In this document: piece after piece, positions 34,332 to 43,511 of the stretch | Numbering within the stretch: the first letter of the stretch is position 1 | Layout: each line of letters opens with the position of its first letter | NCBI RefSeq assembly: GCF_022410535.1 | Contig: NZ_JAKNBL010000013.1 | Coordinates: 1 to 64,000 of the forward strand | Reading direction: 5' to 3' | DNA from: Pelotomaculum terephthalicicum JT | GTDB taxonomy: Bacteria > Bacillota > Desulfotomaculia > Desulfotomaculales > Pelotomaculaceae | DNA: 64,000 bases | The notes under the pieces: generated by a model | What the model was told of the DNA's origin: nothing | Databases searched by the model: none | The model's input: only the letters and a program-made list of their open reading frames with translations | Program-made: the position numbers and the translations under genes

Positions 34332-35717
34332 TTAGTAATCCCACTCAAATTGCTCAACCTGCGGAAACTTCTCCAGCGCTTCCCGCATAACCGAGCAGAT
34401 CCGCTGCAGGCCTTCCGGTGATTTCGCCTCACAGCGGGCTACTAAAACCGGCTGGGTGTTAGACGCGCGCACCAGTCCCCACCCGTCGCCGAACAGTACC
34501 CGCACCCCGTCGACGTCAATTACCTCATATTCTTTTCTGAACTGCTCCACCAGCCCCTGCACCACCGTAAATTTATCTTGATCGGCACAGGGAACCCTGG
34601 TTTCCGCCGTGGAATAATATTTAGGCAGGCCCGCCAGCATTTGCGAGAGCCTTTCATCAGCACGTGACAAAATTCTCAGCAGACGCCCGGCGGCATAAAA
34701 AGCGTCGTCGAAACCATAATACTCGTCGGCAAAGAACATGTGCCCGGACATTTCACCGGTAAAAACAGACCCGACTTCTTTCATTTTCGCCTTGATCAAA
34801 GAGTGTCCCGTTTTATAAAAGAAAGGTTTTCCGCCCAACCGGACAACCTCGTCCACCAGGGCCTGGGAGCATTTTACCTCGATAATCGCCTGCGCCCCGG
34901 GATGCTTAGCCATAATCTCCCGCCAGTAAAGACACATCAGCAGATCGCCCCAGATAATCCCCCCGGACTCGTCCACCACCCCGATCCGGTCCGCGTCACC
35001 GTCAAAGGCCACTCCCAGGTCCGCCCCCTGCTCCGCCACAACCTTCCTGAGTTCAACCAGATTCGCGGTCTTGACCGGGTCAGGCTGATGGTTCGGGAAG
35101 GCTCCGTCTGATGTACAATACAATGGGACAACCTCACAGCCCCAATCGTGTAAAACCTGTTCGGCAAACAAAGCGGCCGTCCCGTTGCCGCAATCCACCG
35201 CTACTTTTAACCGGCGCGGTCCAAGATGGATTTTTTCCTTCATTATGGCCTGGTAAGGCAGTACCCCATCACGCCGCTCCAGTCCGCCTGAACCCGAAAT
35301 AAAGTCTTTTTCGTCCATTAGAGATTTCAGCTTTTGAATATCCGCGCCATATATGGTACCGCTGCCGAGAGCAAGCTTGAACCCGTTTTCATCGGGCGGA
35401 TTGTGGCTTCCGGTAATCATTACCGCGCCGTCAATCCCGTAATGAACCCTGGCGTAGTATAGCATCGGCGTTACTACCAGGCCGATGTCGATTACGTCAC
35501 ACCCGGTAGAGCGCAGGCCGTTGATAATGGCGCTGCGCAACCGTTCAGAGCTGAGGCGGTTATCCCTGCCGACCAAAACCTTGCCGGTGCCGGATGCCCT
35601 GACATATGTGCCGAAGGCTTTTCCCAGCAGCTCAACAGTGTCGTCCGTCAGATCACGCCCTGCCACTCCCCGGACATCATATTGGCGAAATATTTGCGGG
35701 TTGACCATAGCCGCCAC
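34332..35717 (-). CDS. Phosphomannomutase / phosphoglucomutase
   Basis: Interconverts hexose 6- and 1-phosphates for polysaccharide precursor synthesis. The 461-residue alpha-D-phosphohexomutase begins IFRQYDVRGVAGRDL. The phosphoserine loop is VMITGSHNPPDENGFK, the metal loop FDGDADRIGVVDE, the sugar loop GEMSGHMFF, and the C-terminal phosphate loop RASNTQPVLVARCEA. Dual Man/Glc specificity is usual for this type. Start GTG at 35715-35717, or ATG three codons later. It pairs with galE upstream. Confidence 0.94.
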   Translation of the reverse strand: MAAMVNPQIFRQYDVRGVAGRDLTDDTVELLGKAFGTYVRASGTGKVLVGRDNRLSSERLRSAIINGLRSTGCDVIDIGLVVTPMLYYARVHYGIDGAVMITGSHNPPDENGFKLALGSGTIYGADIQKLKSLMDEKDFISGSGGLERRDGVLPYQAIMKEKIHLGPRRLKVAVDCGNGTAALFAEQVLHDWGCEVVPLYCTSDGAFPNHQPDPVKTANLVELRKVVAEQGADLGVAFDGDADRIGVVDESGGIIWGDLLMCLYWREIMAKHPGAQAIIEVKCSQALVDEVVRLGGKPFFYKTGHSLIKAKMKEVGSVFTGEMSGHMFFADEYYGFDDAFYAAGRLLRILSRADERLSQMLAGLPKYYSTAETRVPCADQDKFTVVQGLVEQFRKEYEVIDVDGVRVLFGDGWGLVRASNTQPVLVARCEAKSPEGLQRICSVMREALEKFPQVEQFEWDY

Positions 35718-35803
35718 CCAACCTCCTCTAAATAGTTTGAACTAATTATAACATAGTTGCTCCTCTTTATCCATTTTTTAACTCTATGCTTACACGTCTC
35801 AAA

Positions 35804-36799
35804 TCAGGATTCAGGAATCGCATATCCCCCGGGATGACTGCCGTGCCACCGCCAGGCTGTCGCAATAATATCCTGCAGGCCGGGAAAAGATGGCCGCCAT
35901 CCCAATTCATTCTTGATTTTTTCCGCTCCCGCCACCAGCACGGCCGGATCACCCGCCCGCCGCGCCGCGTATTTTACCGGAATGGGTTTGCCGGCCACTG
36001 CCTCGGCCGTCTTGATTACCTCCAGGACAGAGTAGCCGTTGCCATTGCCCAGATTGTAGATCTGCGAAGCGGCGCCGCCCGCCATTGCCTCCAGGGCCAG
36101 AACATGAGCATCCGCCAGATCGTTGACGTGAATATAGTCCCTGACACAAGTGCCGTCAGGAGTGGGATAATCCGTGCCAAACACATCCAACCGCGGGATC
36201 AGCCCGAGGGCCGCTTTCAGCACCAGGGGAATCAAATGGGTTTCGGGTTCGTGGTCCTCACCGATATCCCCGGCGGGGTCGGCTCCCGCGGCGTTAAAAT
36301 AGCGCAGGGAAGCGTAGCGCAGGCCGTAGGCCTCCCCGTACCAGCGCATGGCTCCCTCCAGAGCCAGCTTGGTCGCCCCGTAAGGATTTAACGGAGCGGC
36401 CGGGTGGTTTTCCGTTATCGGCACTTCCATCGGCTCGCCATACACCGCCGCGGTTGAAGAAAACACAAAATAAGGTACTCCGGCCTCAACAACGGCGTCC
36501 AGAAGCGTCAGCCCGTTTACCACATTGTTCCGGTAGTAATCAGACGGCAGGCGAACCGATTCGCCCACCAGGCTGCTGGCGGCAAAGTGCATTACCGCTC
36601 CAATATCATACCCGGCGAGAAGACGCTTCAGCAATTGCTTGTCGGATGTATCCCCCCGCACAAATTCCAAGTCCTTGACAGCCGCCTGGTGCCCTTTGGT
36701 GAGGTTATCCAGCACCACCACCCGGTGTTTTTTATTTACCAGCACACGGGCGGTGTGGCTGCCGATATAGCCTGCGCCGCCTGTTACCAGAATATTCAT
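35804..36799 (-). CDS. galE: UDP-glucose 4-epimerase
   Basis: NAD-dependent interconversion of UDP-glucose and UDP-galactose. The 331-residue protein is an extended SDR: MNILVTGGAGYIGSHTARVL is the NAD motif, FSSTAAVYGEP the serine segment, and NPYGATKLALE the YxxxK catalytic pair. ATG at 36797-36799 after a GGTGGAG site. The last codons (IPES) come from a TCAGGATTCAGGAATC sequence that resembles the heptamer repeats. It lies upstream of the phosphohexomutase and probably shares its transcript. Confidence 0.95.
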   Translation of the reverse strand: MNILVTGGAGYIGSHTARVLVNKKHRVVVLDNLTKGHQAAVKDLEFVRGDTSDKQLLKRLLAGYDIGAVMHFAASSLVGESVRLPSDYYRNNVVNGLTLLDAVVEAGVPYFVFSSTAAVYGEPMEVPITENHPAAPLNPYGATKLALEGAMRWYGEAYGLRYASLRYFNAAGADPAGDIGEDHEPETHLIPLVLKAALGLIPRLDVFGTDYPTPDGTCVRDYIHVNDLADAHVLALEAMAGGAASQIYNLGNGNGYSVLEVIKTAEAVAGKPIPVKYAARRAGDPAVLVAGAEKIKNELGWRPSFPGLQDIIATAWRWHGSHPGGYAIPES

Positions 36800-36906
36800 T
36801 GCTCCACCCTCTTTTTCAATTATCCCGATCAATTGACCAGGCGATCGGGTTCTTCAAACAGATTATAGCTTATGTTTTTTTCCGGAATATGTCGGGCAGG
36901 GAGCAA

Positions 36907-37086
36907 TCAATAATCGGCTTCCTGGTTATATAATGGTAAACCGGTCAAATTTGACAAATCCTTTGCTTGTTCAACCGCTTCCTCCTTCGTAGCGGCGGTC
37001 CCCATCACCGGACCGTCCTGCTCCGTGGAAATGGCGATACGCTGGCCTGCGGAAGTTATGACGAGAATAATAAACCATTCAGGCAT
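36907..37086 (-). CDS. Small hypothetical protein (59 aa)
   Basis: I do not recognise it. The ATG at 37084-37086 follows AAAGGTGG at eight bases. The sequence begins with a beta-strand-like MPEWFIILVITSAGQRIAIS, then a helix ATKEEAVEQAKDLSNLTG. No signal or membrane segment. The compact alpha/beta pattern and good binding site make it credible. It lies upstream of galE and divergent from the flavoprotein gene. Confidence 0.6.
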   Translation of the reverse strand: MPEWFIILVITSAGQRIAISTEQDGPVMGTAATKEEAVEQAKDLSNLTGLPLYNQEADY

Positions 37087-37342
37087 TTGTCTTACCACCT
37101 TTCTTGTCCACCAATAGTTGTAAGCAACTGGTATAGTTCGGCACAGCTGAAACAATTTCCTTTTCACATGGGGCAACTTTTTTTGCTCACTATTATTGTC
37201 AACAACTTGTGTTTTTTTGTTTTATAGATTAAGATCCCTTAAAAGAAAGCGCCTTTTTGCCCTGATAATTTCCGGCCTTACTTATAAATGCAATTTCTGC
37301 GCCAACTTTATTCACGAATCTATAAATGATGAGGATCAATTA

Positions 37343-38650
37343 ATGGGCGGACCAAAAAACAACCCGGCCCAGGCGGACGTCCTGGTGATCGGCGGCGGCC
37401 CGGCAGGCATGTTCGCGGCGGCGGCCGCCGTGATGTCGGGGGCAAAAGTGACTTTACTGGAGAAGAATGATCGCTTGGGACGCAAAATGAGCATCACCGG
37501 AGGCGGCCGGGGCAATTTGACCAATACCGCGTCGCTGCATGATTTTATTAACAACGTTCCGGGAAACGGAAGTTTCCTGTTCAGTGCTTTAACCCGCTTT
37601 TCCAGCGCGGACTGCAGAAAATTTTTCAAAAACCTGGGGGTGCCCACAAAAGAAGAGGAATGCGGACGGGTTTTCCCGGTTCGTGAACGAGCCGGCGAGG
37701 TCGTGGACACGCTGGCGGAATATCTGGCGGCCTCGGGCGTGCAGGTAATTTATCAAGTCAGGGCGGCTGGCTTGTTGCTGGCGAATCGCCGCTGTCAGGG
37801 AATAATTACCGGCGGGCGGCGCGTATTTTCCGGCAAAACAGTGGTTATCGCCACCGGCGGGGCTTCCTATCCGCAAACCGGCTCAACGGGAGACGGTTAT
37901 TTGCTGGCGAGCCAGGCCGGCCACCAGGTTGCCCCGCGGCATCCCGGCCTGGTACCGCTATGCCTCGCCGAACAGCATTTATGCAGACATTTGCAAGGGC
38001 TGTCCATTACAGATGCCTCTCTCACATTAGCTACCGCCGCGGGGAAAACAATCGCCGCCGAACGGGGAGATGTTCTTTTCACCCATTTCGGCATTTCCGG
38101 GCCGGCCGCGCTCAGGTTAAGCCGGGCGGTTGCCCCAAAAACCGCTGCCGCCGGCGCTGGCGGTCTGCGCCTGCTAATGGACGTTTTACCCGATATAAGC
38201 GAGGAAAACCTGGCCGCGTCGCTGCTTTCCATGGCTGCGGAACAGCCGCGAAAAGCGGTCATCAATATTATCAAACAAATACTGCCCGGCCGTCTCGCAG
38301 CCGCGTGCGCCAAAATGCTCCAGGGAAGCGAACATCAAAAATCCGGTGAAACAAGCAAAGGAGCCTGGCGTGAAGCCGCCCGGCTGTTCAAAAACCTGCC
38401 TTTCACCGTAACGGGAACACGGCCGCTTGCCGAGGCGATGATCACCATCGGCGGGGTAAGCGTGCGGGAGATTGACCCCCGCACCATGGCTTCACACCTG
38501 GTCGACGGCCTTTATTTCGCCGGCGAGGTGATCGACGTGGACGCGCACACCGGCGGTTATAACATGCAAGTCGCTTTTTCCACCGGCTGGTCGGCCGGAC
38601 TGGCGGCGGCGGAAGAAGCAGGCTTTCCGGCAGCAGCAATACCCAGGTAA
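37343..38650 (+). CDS. HI0933/BaiN-like FAD-dependent oxidoreductase
   Basis: A 435-residue flavoprotein with the FAD dinucleotide fold VLVIGGGPAGMFAAAAAVMSG, the KNDRLGRKMSITGGGRGNLTN segment typical of the HI0933/YhiN family (only partly quoted: GRKMSITGGGRGN), and a C-terminal GEVIDVDAHTGGYNMQVAFS. Family members are poorly characterised; one reduces bile-acid intermediates. The substrate here is unknown. The ATG at 37343 after GAGG is chosen; the 49 codons upstream are not family-like. First of three co-directional plus-strand genes. Confidence 0.92.
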   Translation: MGGPKNNPAQADVLVIGGGPAGMFAAAAAVMSGAKVTLLEKNDRLGRKMSITGGGRGNLTNTASLHDFINNVPGNGSFLFSALTRFSSADCRKFFKNLGVPTKEEECGRVFPVRERAGEVVDTLAEYLAASGVQVIYQVRAAGLLLANRRCQGIITGGRRVFSGKTVVIATGGASYPQTGSTGDGYLLASQAGHQVAPRHPGLVPLCLAEQHLCRHLQGLSITDASLTLATAAGKTIAAERGDVLFTHFGISGPAALRLSRAVAPKTAAAGAGGLRLLMDVLPDISEENLAASLLSMAAEQPRKAVINIIKQILPGRLAAACAKMLQGSEHQKSGETSKGAWREAARLFKNLPFTVTGTRPLAEAMITIGGVSVREIDPRTMASHLVDGLYFAGEVIDVDAHTGGYNMQVAFSTGWSAGLAAAEEAGFPAAAIPR

Positions 38651-38697
38651 TTACCGCATCATTTTAGAAATTTAATGACTGAAGCAGGTGATCATCA

Positions 38698-39903
38698 ATG
38701 GCTGAAATTGAATTAATCGCCACCGCCGCTTTCGGCCTGGAAGCGGTAGCGGCACGGGAAATCCGTGCGTTGGGCTATGAGCGGACCGTTGTGGAAAACG
38801 GCCGGGTGACCTTCCAGGCCGACGAACGCGCCATCTGCCGGGCCAACCTGTGGCTGCGCAGCGCGGACCGGGTGCTCGTCAAAATGGGCGAGTTCCAGGC
38901 CCTTTCGTTTGAAGAACTTTTTGAAAAAACCAAGGCCCTGCCCTGGCCGGACTGGATTCCGGAAAACGCCGCCTTCCCCGTGCAGGGCAAGTCGATAAAT
39001 TCCAAGCTGTTCAGCGTTCCCGACTGTCAGGCCATCGTCAAAAAAGCGGTAGTTGAGAAAATGAAACAGCGGTACCGCAGGCAGTGGTTTGAAGAAACCG
39101 GCTCCCGGTATACGATTGAAGTCGCTCTGTTGAAAGACATGGCCACCCTGACCATCGACACCAGCGGCGCGGGCCTGCACAAGCGCGGCTACCGCAAACT
39201 GACGGGCGCCGCCCCGCTCAAGGAAACCCTGGCCGCCGCCATGCTCAGCTTAAGCCGCTGGAAACCTGAGCGCGTACTGATTGACCCCATGTGCGGCTCG
39301 GGCACGATCCCCATAGAGGCGGCGCTAATCGGCCTGAACCGGGCGCCCGGCTTGAGGCGGGAATTTGACGCCGAAAAGTGGCCGGCCGTGCCCGCCCGGC
39401 TATGGCGCGAAGCGCGCCAGGAGGCGGAAGACGCGATCCGCCGCGAGCGGCAGTTAACTATCCGGGGAACGGACATGGACAAAGATGTCTTAAGTCTGGC
39501 CCGTTACCACGCCCGCCTTGCGGGAGTGGAAGACCGGATCCACTGGCAGCAGTCGCCGGTGGCCGGGTTGCGGGCGCGGCAGAAATACGGGTACATTATC
39601 TGCAACCCTCCTTACGGGCAGCGCCTGGAAGACCTGCCGACCGTCAGCCGTCTCTACCGGGAAATGGGGCAGGTTTTCCAAACCCTGGACACCTGGTCAT
39701 TCTATATATTGACCGCTCACCGCGACTTCGAGAAGCTGTTCGGCAGGCGGGCCGATAAAAAGCGCAAGCTGTACAACGGCCGGATTCAGTGCAACTATTA
39801 CCAGTTTTTCGGGCCCCGGCCGCCGCGCCGGGATTCCGCGGCTGCCCGGGAACCAGGCGCGGAACCGGATTATATGGAAAGGAGGACCATAAAAGATGGT
39901 TGA
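38698..39903 (+). CDS. THUMP-domain RNA methyltransferase (RlmL/YpsC-like)
   Basis: SAM-dependent base methyltransferase probably acting on 23S rRNA guanine N2. The 401-residue protein has an N-terminal ferredoxin-like plus THUMP region (about 1-155) and a Rossmann methylase with DPMCGSGTIPIEAA (SAM binding) and NPPYGQRL (catalytic NPPY). ATG start at 38698 after AGGTGA. Its end overlaps the radical SAM gene by 8 bases. Confidence 0.93.
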   Translation: MAEIELIATAAFGLEAVAAREIRALGYERTVVENGRVTFQADERAICRANLWLRSADRVLVKMGEFQALSFEELFEKTKALPWPDWIPENAAFPVQGKSINSKLFSVPDCQAIVKKAVVEKMKQRYRRQWFEETGSRYTIEVALLKDMATLTIDTSGAGLHKRGYRKLTGAAPLKETLAAAMLSLSRWKPERVLIDPMCGSGTIPIEAALIGLNRAPGLRREFDAEKWPAVPARLWREARQEAEDAIRRERQLTIRGTDMDKDVLSLARYHARLAGVEDRIHWQQSPVAGLRARQKYGYIICNPPYGQRLEDLPTVSRLYREMGQVFQTLDTWSFYILTAHRDFEKLFGRRADKKRKLYNGRIQCNYYQFFGPRPPRRDSAAAREPGAEPDYMERRTIKDG

Positions 39904-40816
39904 CCAGGCAATGGCGGCCTTACGCCGCTGCAGCCTTTGCCCGCGCCGGTGCATGGCGGACCGGCTGCGCGGCGAAACCGGCTTTTGCGGCGCGGGAGCC
40001 GCCGCCACAGTCGCCCTCGCCGCGCAGCACCACGGGGAAGAACCGTGCCTCAGCGGCAGCCGCGGCTCAGGCACAGTCTTTTTCTCCCGCTGCAACCTGC
40101 GCTGCGTATACTGCCAGAACCACGAGATCAGCTGGGGAAGCGCCGGAAAAGACCTGTCAGCAACTGAGCTGGCGGATGTATTCATGCGGCGGCAAACCGC
40201 CGGGGCGCACAATTTGAACCTGGTCTCCCCCACCCCATACATACCCGTCATTGCCGCCGCCCTGCGCCGGGCGAAAAACCGGGGGCTGAAAATACCTGTC
40301 GTATACAACTCCAACGCCTACGAAAACGTGGCAGCCCTGCGGCTGCTGGAAGGATTGGTGGACATCTACCTGCCCGATCTGAAATATTTCACGGAAGAAG
40401 CGGCCTTCCGCTACAGCGGGGTAAAAGACTACTTCGCAGTCGCCGCAGCCGCTGTTTTAGAAATGCACCGCCAGGCGGGAAACCTGACCTTCAATAAAGA
40501 AGGTCTGGCCCGGCGAGGCCTGCTGATCCGCCACCTCGTCCTGCCCGGCCAACACGACGCCGCCTGCCGCGTTCTGGATTGGATACACTTCAACCTGCCT
40601 GCCGCCACCCACGTCAGCATCATGAGCCAGTACGTGCCGCTCTGGCGGGCCCGCCGGTATCCGGAAATCAACCGCCGCCTCTCCCCCCGGGAGTACCGGG
40701 CCGTACTCGAGCACTTTGCTCAAACCGGCCTGCAAAACGGTTACATGCAAGATTTAGCGGCGGCAACGGAGGAATACGTGCCCCGGTTCGACCTCAGCGG
40801 TCTCAGCGGGCATTGA
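39896..40816 (+). CDS. Radical SAM protein, PflA-like
   Basis: A 306-residue enzyme with the radical SAM cluster motif CNLRCVYC at about residues 63-70 (CxxxCxxC). An N-terminal group CSLCPRRCMADRLRGETGFC adds four cysteines that may hold an auxiliary cluster. Similar to the group annotated as pyruvate formate-lyase activating-like, but no glycyl-radical enzyme is nearby, so the substrate is unknown. Overlaps the methyltransferase gene by 8 bases. Confidence 0.9.
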   Translation: MVDQAMAALRRCSLCPRRCMADRLRGETGFCGAGAAATVALAAQHHGEEPCLSGSRGSGTVFFSRCNLRCVYCQNHEISWGSAGKDLSATELADVFMRRQTAGAHNLNLVSPTPYIPVIAAALRRAKNRGLKIPVVYNSNAYENVAALRLLEGLVDIYLPDLKYFTEEAAFRYSGVKDYFAVAAAAVLEMHRQAGNLTFNKEGLARRGLLIRHLVLPGQHDAACRVLDWIHFNLPAATHVSIMSQYVPLWRARRYPEINRRLSPREYRAVLEHFAQTGLQNGYMQDLAAATEEYVPRFDLSGLSGH

Positions 40817-41200
40817 ATATACTGAAAGCGGGACGTTCTCATTTTTATTGTTGGATTTTCCAAGAAAAAATTAGTCATCCGGAAGGATGGCTTTTAGCTT
40901 TGCCCAAAAGCATTATTCGGATATAAATTGCTGCATTGCATTTAACGTGGCCGATTGGAAAAAGTGGAGGTATAAAACAAAAAAACGCAAAATAACGCCA
41001 TAAAACAGGTTAAATAATTATATACAGAGATTTTTGAGCTTGACAACGAAAAATCAGAAATTTTAAATTATAATTGATTTTACACCCTCCCCTTGGAAGG
41101 GCGCTATTGATAAGCCAAAAAGCAGGTGGCGTGTATTTATGTCTGAATGTTTGTTCACCTGTTTTTTGCCAAGACTTGATGGTGGAAAGGGGGTGAGCAA
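40817..41200. other. Intergenic region before the DUF1508 gene
   Basis: No gene is seen. It holds a terminator-like hairpin (GTCATCC-GGAA-GGATGGC then TTTTA, 40874-40895) ending the radical SAM operon. A probable plus-strand promoter follows: TTGACA at 41040-41045 and TTAAAT at 41063-41068, 17 bp apart. Confidence 0.55.
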
Positions 41201-41371
41201 TTGGATAAGTGGGAAGATAAGTGGGAGTTTTATAAAGATAAAAGGGGATTTTGGCAATGGATGCGCAAAATATCAGATGGAACAACTATTGCTTCATCTA
41301 CTCGAGGATATGAAAACAAGGATGACTGTATTGAAAATGCCAGATCGCGCGGGTATACTGATAATGATTAA
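41201..41371 (+). CDS. DUF1508/YegP-like small protein
   Basis: A 56-residue protein from a TTG start preceded by AAAGGGGGTGAG. It reads WEFYKDKRGFWQWMRKISDG, then TTIASSTRGYENKDDC and IENARSRG, which matches the DUF1508 repeat (phage-tail-like beta strands; function unknown; E. coli YegP holds two copies). Only one copy is present. It has its own promoter and a strong terminator, so it is a stand-alone gene. A different frame over the same DNA is longer but lacks family features. Confidence 0.8.
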   Translation: MDKWEDKWEFYKDKRGFWQWMRKISDGTTIASSTRGYENKDDCIENARSRGYTDND

Positions 41372-41376
41372 AAATT

Positions 41377-41402
41377 AGAGCCTCCGGGCTCTTTTTTTTT
41401 TG
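41377..41402 (+). terminator. Terminator of the DUF1508 gene
   Basis: GAGCC-TCC-GGGCTC (41378-41391) followed by ten T residues, starting six bases after the stop codon. Confidence 0.9.
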
Positions 41403-41486
41403 TAAAAAATACGCTCACCATCCGCATTCCTGGCCAGAGCCAAGGTGTTAAATCCCAGGGAGTTGCGACAAGGGCACGGTGAAAAG

Positions 41487-41549
41487 ACTTAGGTATACGA
41501 ATATTAAACTTGCCGGAGCAGCAAAACTGTCACCGGTTATATACCTAGT
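41487..41549. other. Inverted-repeat element, unassigned
   Basis: ACTTAGGTATA (41487-41497) pairs with TATACCTAGT (41540-41549) with one bulge, enclosing an inner CCGG/CCGG pair. It lies between the DUF1508 terminator and the end of the glycosyltransferase-like gene. No T tract follows. It could be a structured RNA or a mobile-element scar. Confidence 0.35.
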
Positions 41550-41564
41550 TGAAGACCGGCGAAG

Positions 41565-42830
41565 TCAGTCGTTAATCTGGCAGTCTGATTTTCCCGCATT
41601 TAGATAATTACATATTTTTGTCCAAACACGTTGCGTCTCAAGGAATTCTTCGTAATGCTTTTTTACATCATTATGATAACGTTCTAATTCGGTTACTATA
41701 TTCATAAATTCCTTTCTTTTAAAGTAATTACAAAGCTTAGGCAGTGTTTCGGCCAATTGCTGCCTCATCTGTTTGATTCTCTCATCGTAAATATTTCGTT
41801 GCGCTATATATAAAAGAAGTGGTTTATATCGAATCCAGCCAATACAAGCGTTATAGAAGCGGGTGATAATTTGCTCAGAGTCAATCTTAACATATTTGAG
41901 ATTAATAGGAAGTACCCCGTCAAGCAAATGATTATAGGTAGAAAAACCATCATGGAATGTATAACATGGTATGCGCATCACCCGGTGTTCGCCAAGACAG
42001 GTGCTTAAAAAAGTGTCTTCACCACGCGCATCCGGTGGATTGTAAAACGGTCTGACCCGTCTGGGATTGGTTAGATTAATACAAAGGTTCCCGCCCGAGA
42101 TGAATTTGCAATGATTAATTTCCTTTACTTCCTCCACCGTGTCGCTGGTGAGTACGTTTGTATCGGCATAAGTAACTCCGCCGTTGTCCATAACCGCTCG
42201 TATCGAATCCCAGTTAATGATATCATTGCTTATAGCTTCTATGAATAAGCGAAAATCCCTTTCGGTCAGGATATCGTTGAACTCGATATACGGAATAGGT
42301 GAAACATACCCGCAATGGTATCCGTGAGTGATATCAGCTTGATCAATATAACGCAAATGAGTACCCAAAACATGCTGACCACCCCATATAACGTTGGAGC
42401 GTGTCTTGGTTACTGCCATGGGATATTCGTCATCGTCCAAGAAAATAAGATAGTCAAGGTTGTTTTTAATAGCAATGTATAGAATGGCATTACGCTGAGA
42501 TGCATATCCGGTACCAAAGAAACGAGCTTCTTTTTCATTAATAACATTGTCGCGAATAAGCTGTTTAATTTCTGCTCTCATCTCTTTTTTACCAATAAAA
42601 TAGGCATTATCAATCAAATCAAGCACTTCTTGTCTTATTTCAGTATAATCACTTGGTTTGGTATTTGAATATTTCAGATCATACGCAATTAAAAGGTTTA
42701 GACTGATTCCTTCTCTTTCAGTCAAGCCATTTTCTCTCCAGTTGTATACATAGGTTTTTAAAACCTTTCGAAAACTCTTACGCCCTGTTGCGAAACCTAT
42801 TCCCACCTGAATATTTCTGTATTTCCCCAT
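41565..42830 (-). CDS. Glycosyltransferase-like protein, GT-A fold suspected
   Basis: A 421-residue cytoplasmic protein. Seen: an acidic motif YLIFLDDDEYP resembling the DxD metal site of GT-A enzymes, and GYASQRNAILYIAIKNNLDY before it. Later FISGGNLCINL and ARGEDTFLSTCLGE also fit a nucleotide-sugar transferase. The acceptor and donor are unknown. ATG at 42828-42830 after AAGGAGG. The gene is clearly more AT-rich than the metabolic genes around it (many AAT, ATA and TAT codons), suggesting transfer. No polysaccharide genes adjoin it. Confidence 0.65.
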   Translation of the reverse strand: MGKYRNIQVGIGFATGRKSFRKVLKTYVYNWRENGLTEREGISLNLLIAYDLKYSNTKPSDYTEIRQEVLDLIDNAYFIGKKEMRAEIKQLIRDNVINEKEARFFGTGYASQRNAILYIAIKNNLDYLIFLDDDEYPMAVTKTRSNVIWGGQHVLGTHLRYIDQADITHGYHCGYVSPIPYIEFNDILTERDFRLFIEAISNDIINWDSIRAVMDNGGVTYADTNVLTSDTVEEVKEINHCKFISGGNLCINLTNPRRVRPFYNPPDARGEDTFLSTCLGEHRVMRIPCYTFHDGFSTYNHLLDGVLPINLKYVKIDSEQIITRFYNACIGWIRYKPLLLYIAQRNIYDERIKQMRQQLAETLPKLCNYFKRKEFMNIVTELERYHNDVKKHYEEFLETQRVWTKICNYLNAGKSDCQIND

Positions 42831-43312
42831 TATGAAACCTCCTTTACCATTCTTACAACAGCGTAATAGTAACAAAGGCTCATTTCACCTAGTATGAACC
42901 AGTTGGAAAAACTGCCAGCAATCTTTAACGTTCCCACCCCCCGTAAAGGTGATATTAAATTCAGAATATATTCCGCATTCTATTACCTGGTATAATTTAT
43001 CAAAAAATATTTAATTTAGGATACCAAAATCAATAGATATTAGTCAATTCCAGGGATAGAAGCCTAAAGATAAATAAGCGCGATTATTTGTGCTTTTTAA
43101 GGTATTTTTCAACGATCGGCCGGGGTTTGCTTTAGTTCGACAACTATACTGAAAAGCAATAAATCTAAATTTAAGCGAATCCAAATACTGTTAATAGGTT
43201 TGCAGAGCTTTCCGGCTTTCAAGCGGAAATTTTTGTTTTTCATACGAATAGTAAAAAACCAAACGGAAAAAATAATACCGCTATAAAATAATCCGTGAAA
43301 GGAGCAATATCT
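42831..43312. other. Gene-free region with a possible small RNA
   Basis: No credible gene in 480 AT-rich bases. On the plus strand a -10-like TATACT (43146-43151) follows a Spo0A-like box in reverse orientation (TTCGACAA, 43136-43143). About 60 bases later comes a terminator-like hairpin, TTTCCG...CGGAAA then TTTTTGTTTTT (43209-43240). A transcript between them would be an RNA of about 80 bases. The CotF-like operon begins 73 bases further on. Confidence 0.35.
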
Positions 43313-43498
43313 GTGGCACATTTAAATCAACTTGAGCTTCAAAACTTAAGGCACCTGATCGGCTCCCACGAAACAGCTCATCAAAAACTGCAGGCGTATT
43401 CCCAGCAGGCCAGCGATCCCCAGGTCAAGCAAATTTTTGAAAAGTCTGCGCAGGACGCCAGAAACACCAAGCAAAAACTAATGTCATTCTTAAGTTAA
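43313..43498 (+). CDS. Small spore-coat-associated-like protein (61 aa)
   Basis: A 61-residue helical protein (LELQNLRHLIGSHETAHQKL; QIFEKSAQDARNTKQKLMSF) from a GTG start at 43313 after AAAGGAG. It resembles the short partner proteins often found before CotF-like genes in Clostridia. The frame upstream of the GTG is not supported. It is 13 bases from the CotF-like gene, so the two form an operon, presumably expressed in sporulation. Confidence 0.75.
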   Translation: MAHLNQLELQNLRHLIGSHETAHQKLQAYSQQASDPQVKQIFEKSAQDARNTKQKLMSFLS

Positions 43499-43511
43499 GG
43501 AGGAAAAATTC

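Noticed and set aside
41139-41378. 79-codon frame starting at ATG 41139
   Set aside because: The overlapping frame from TTG 41201 matches DUF1508 and has the proper binding site; the longer frame has neither.
41400-41564. Region considered as a group II intron or riboswitch fragment
   Set aside because: No domain V or known aptamer consensus could be recognised; only a simple inverted repeat is reported.
43109-43321. 70-codon minus-strand frame before the CotF-like operon
   Set aside because: No binding site, Lys/Leu-rich AT translation, and it crosses the terminator hairpin and ribosome binding site of the plus-strand genes.
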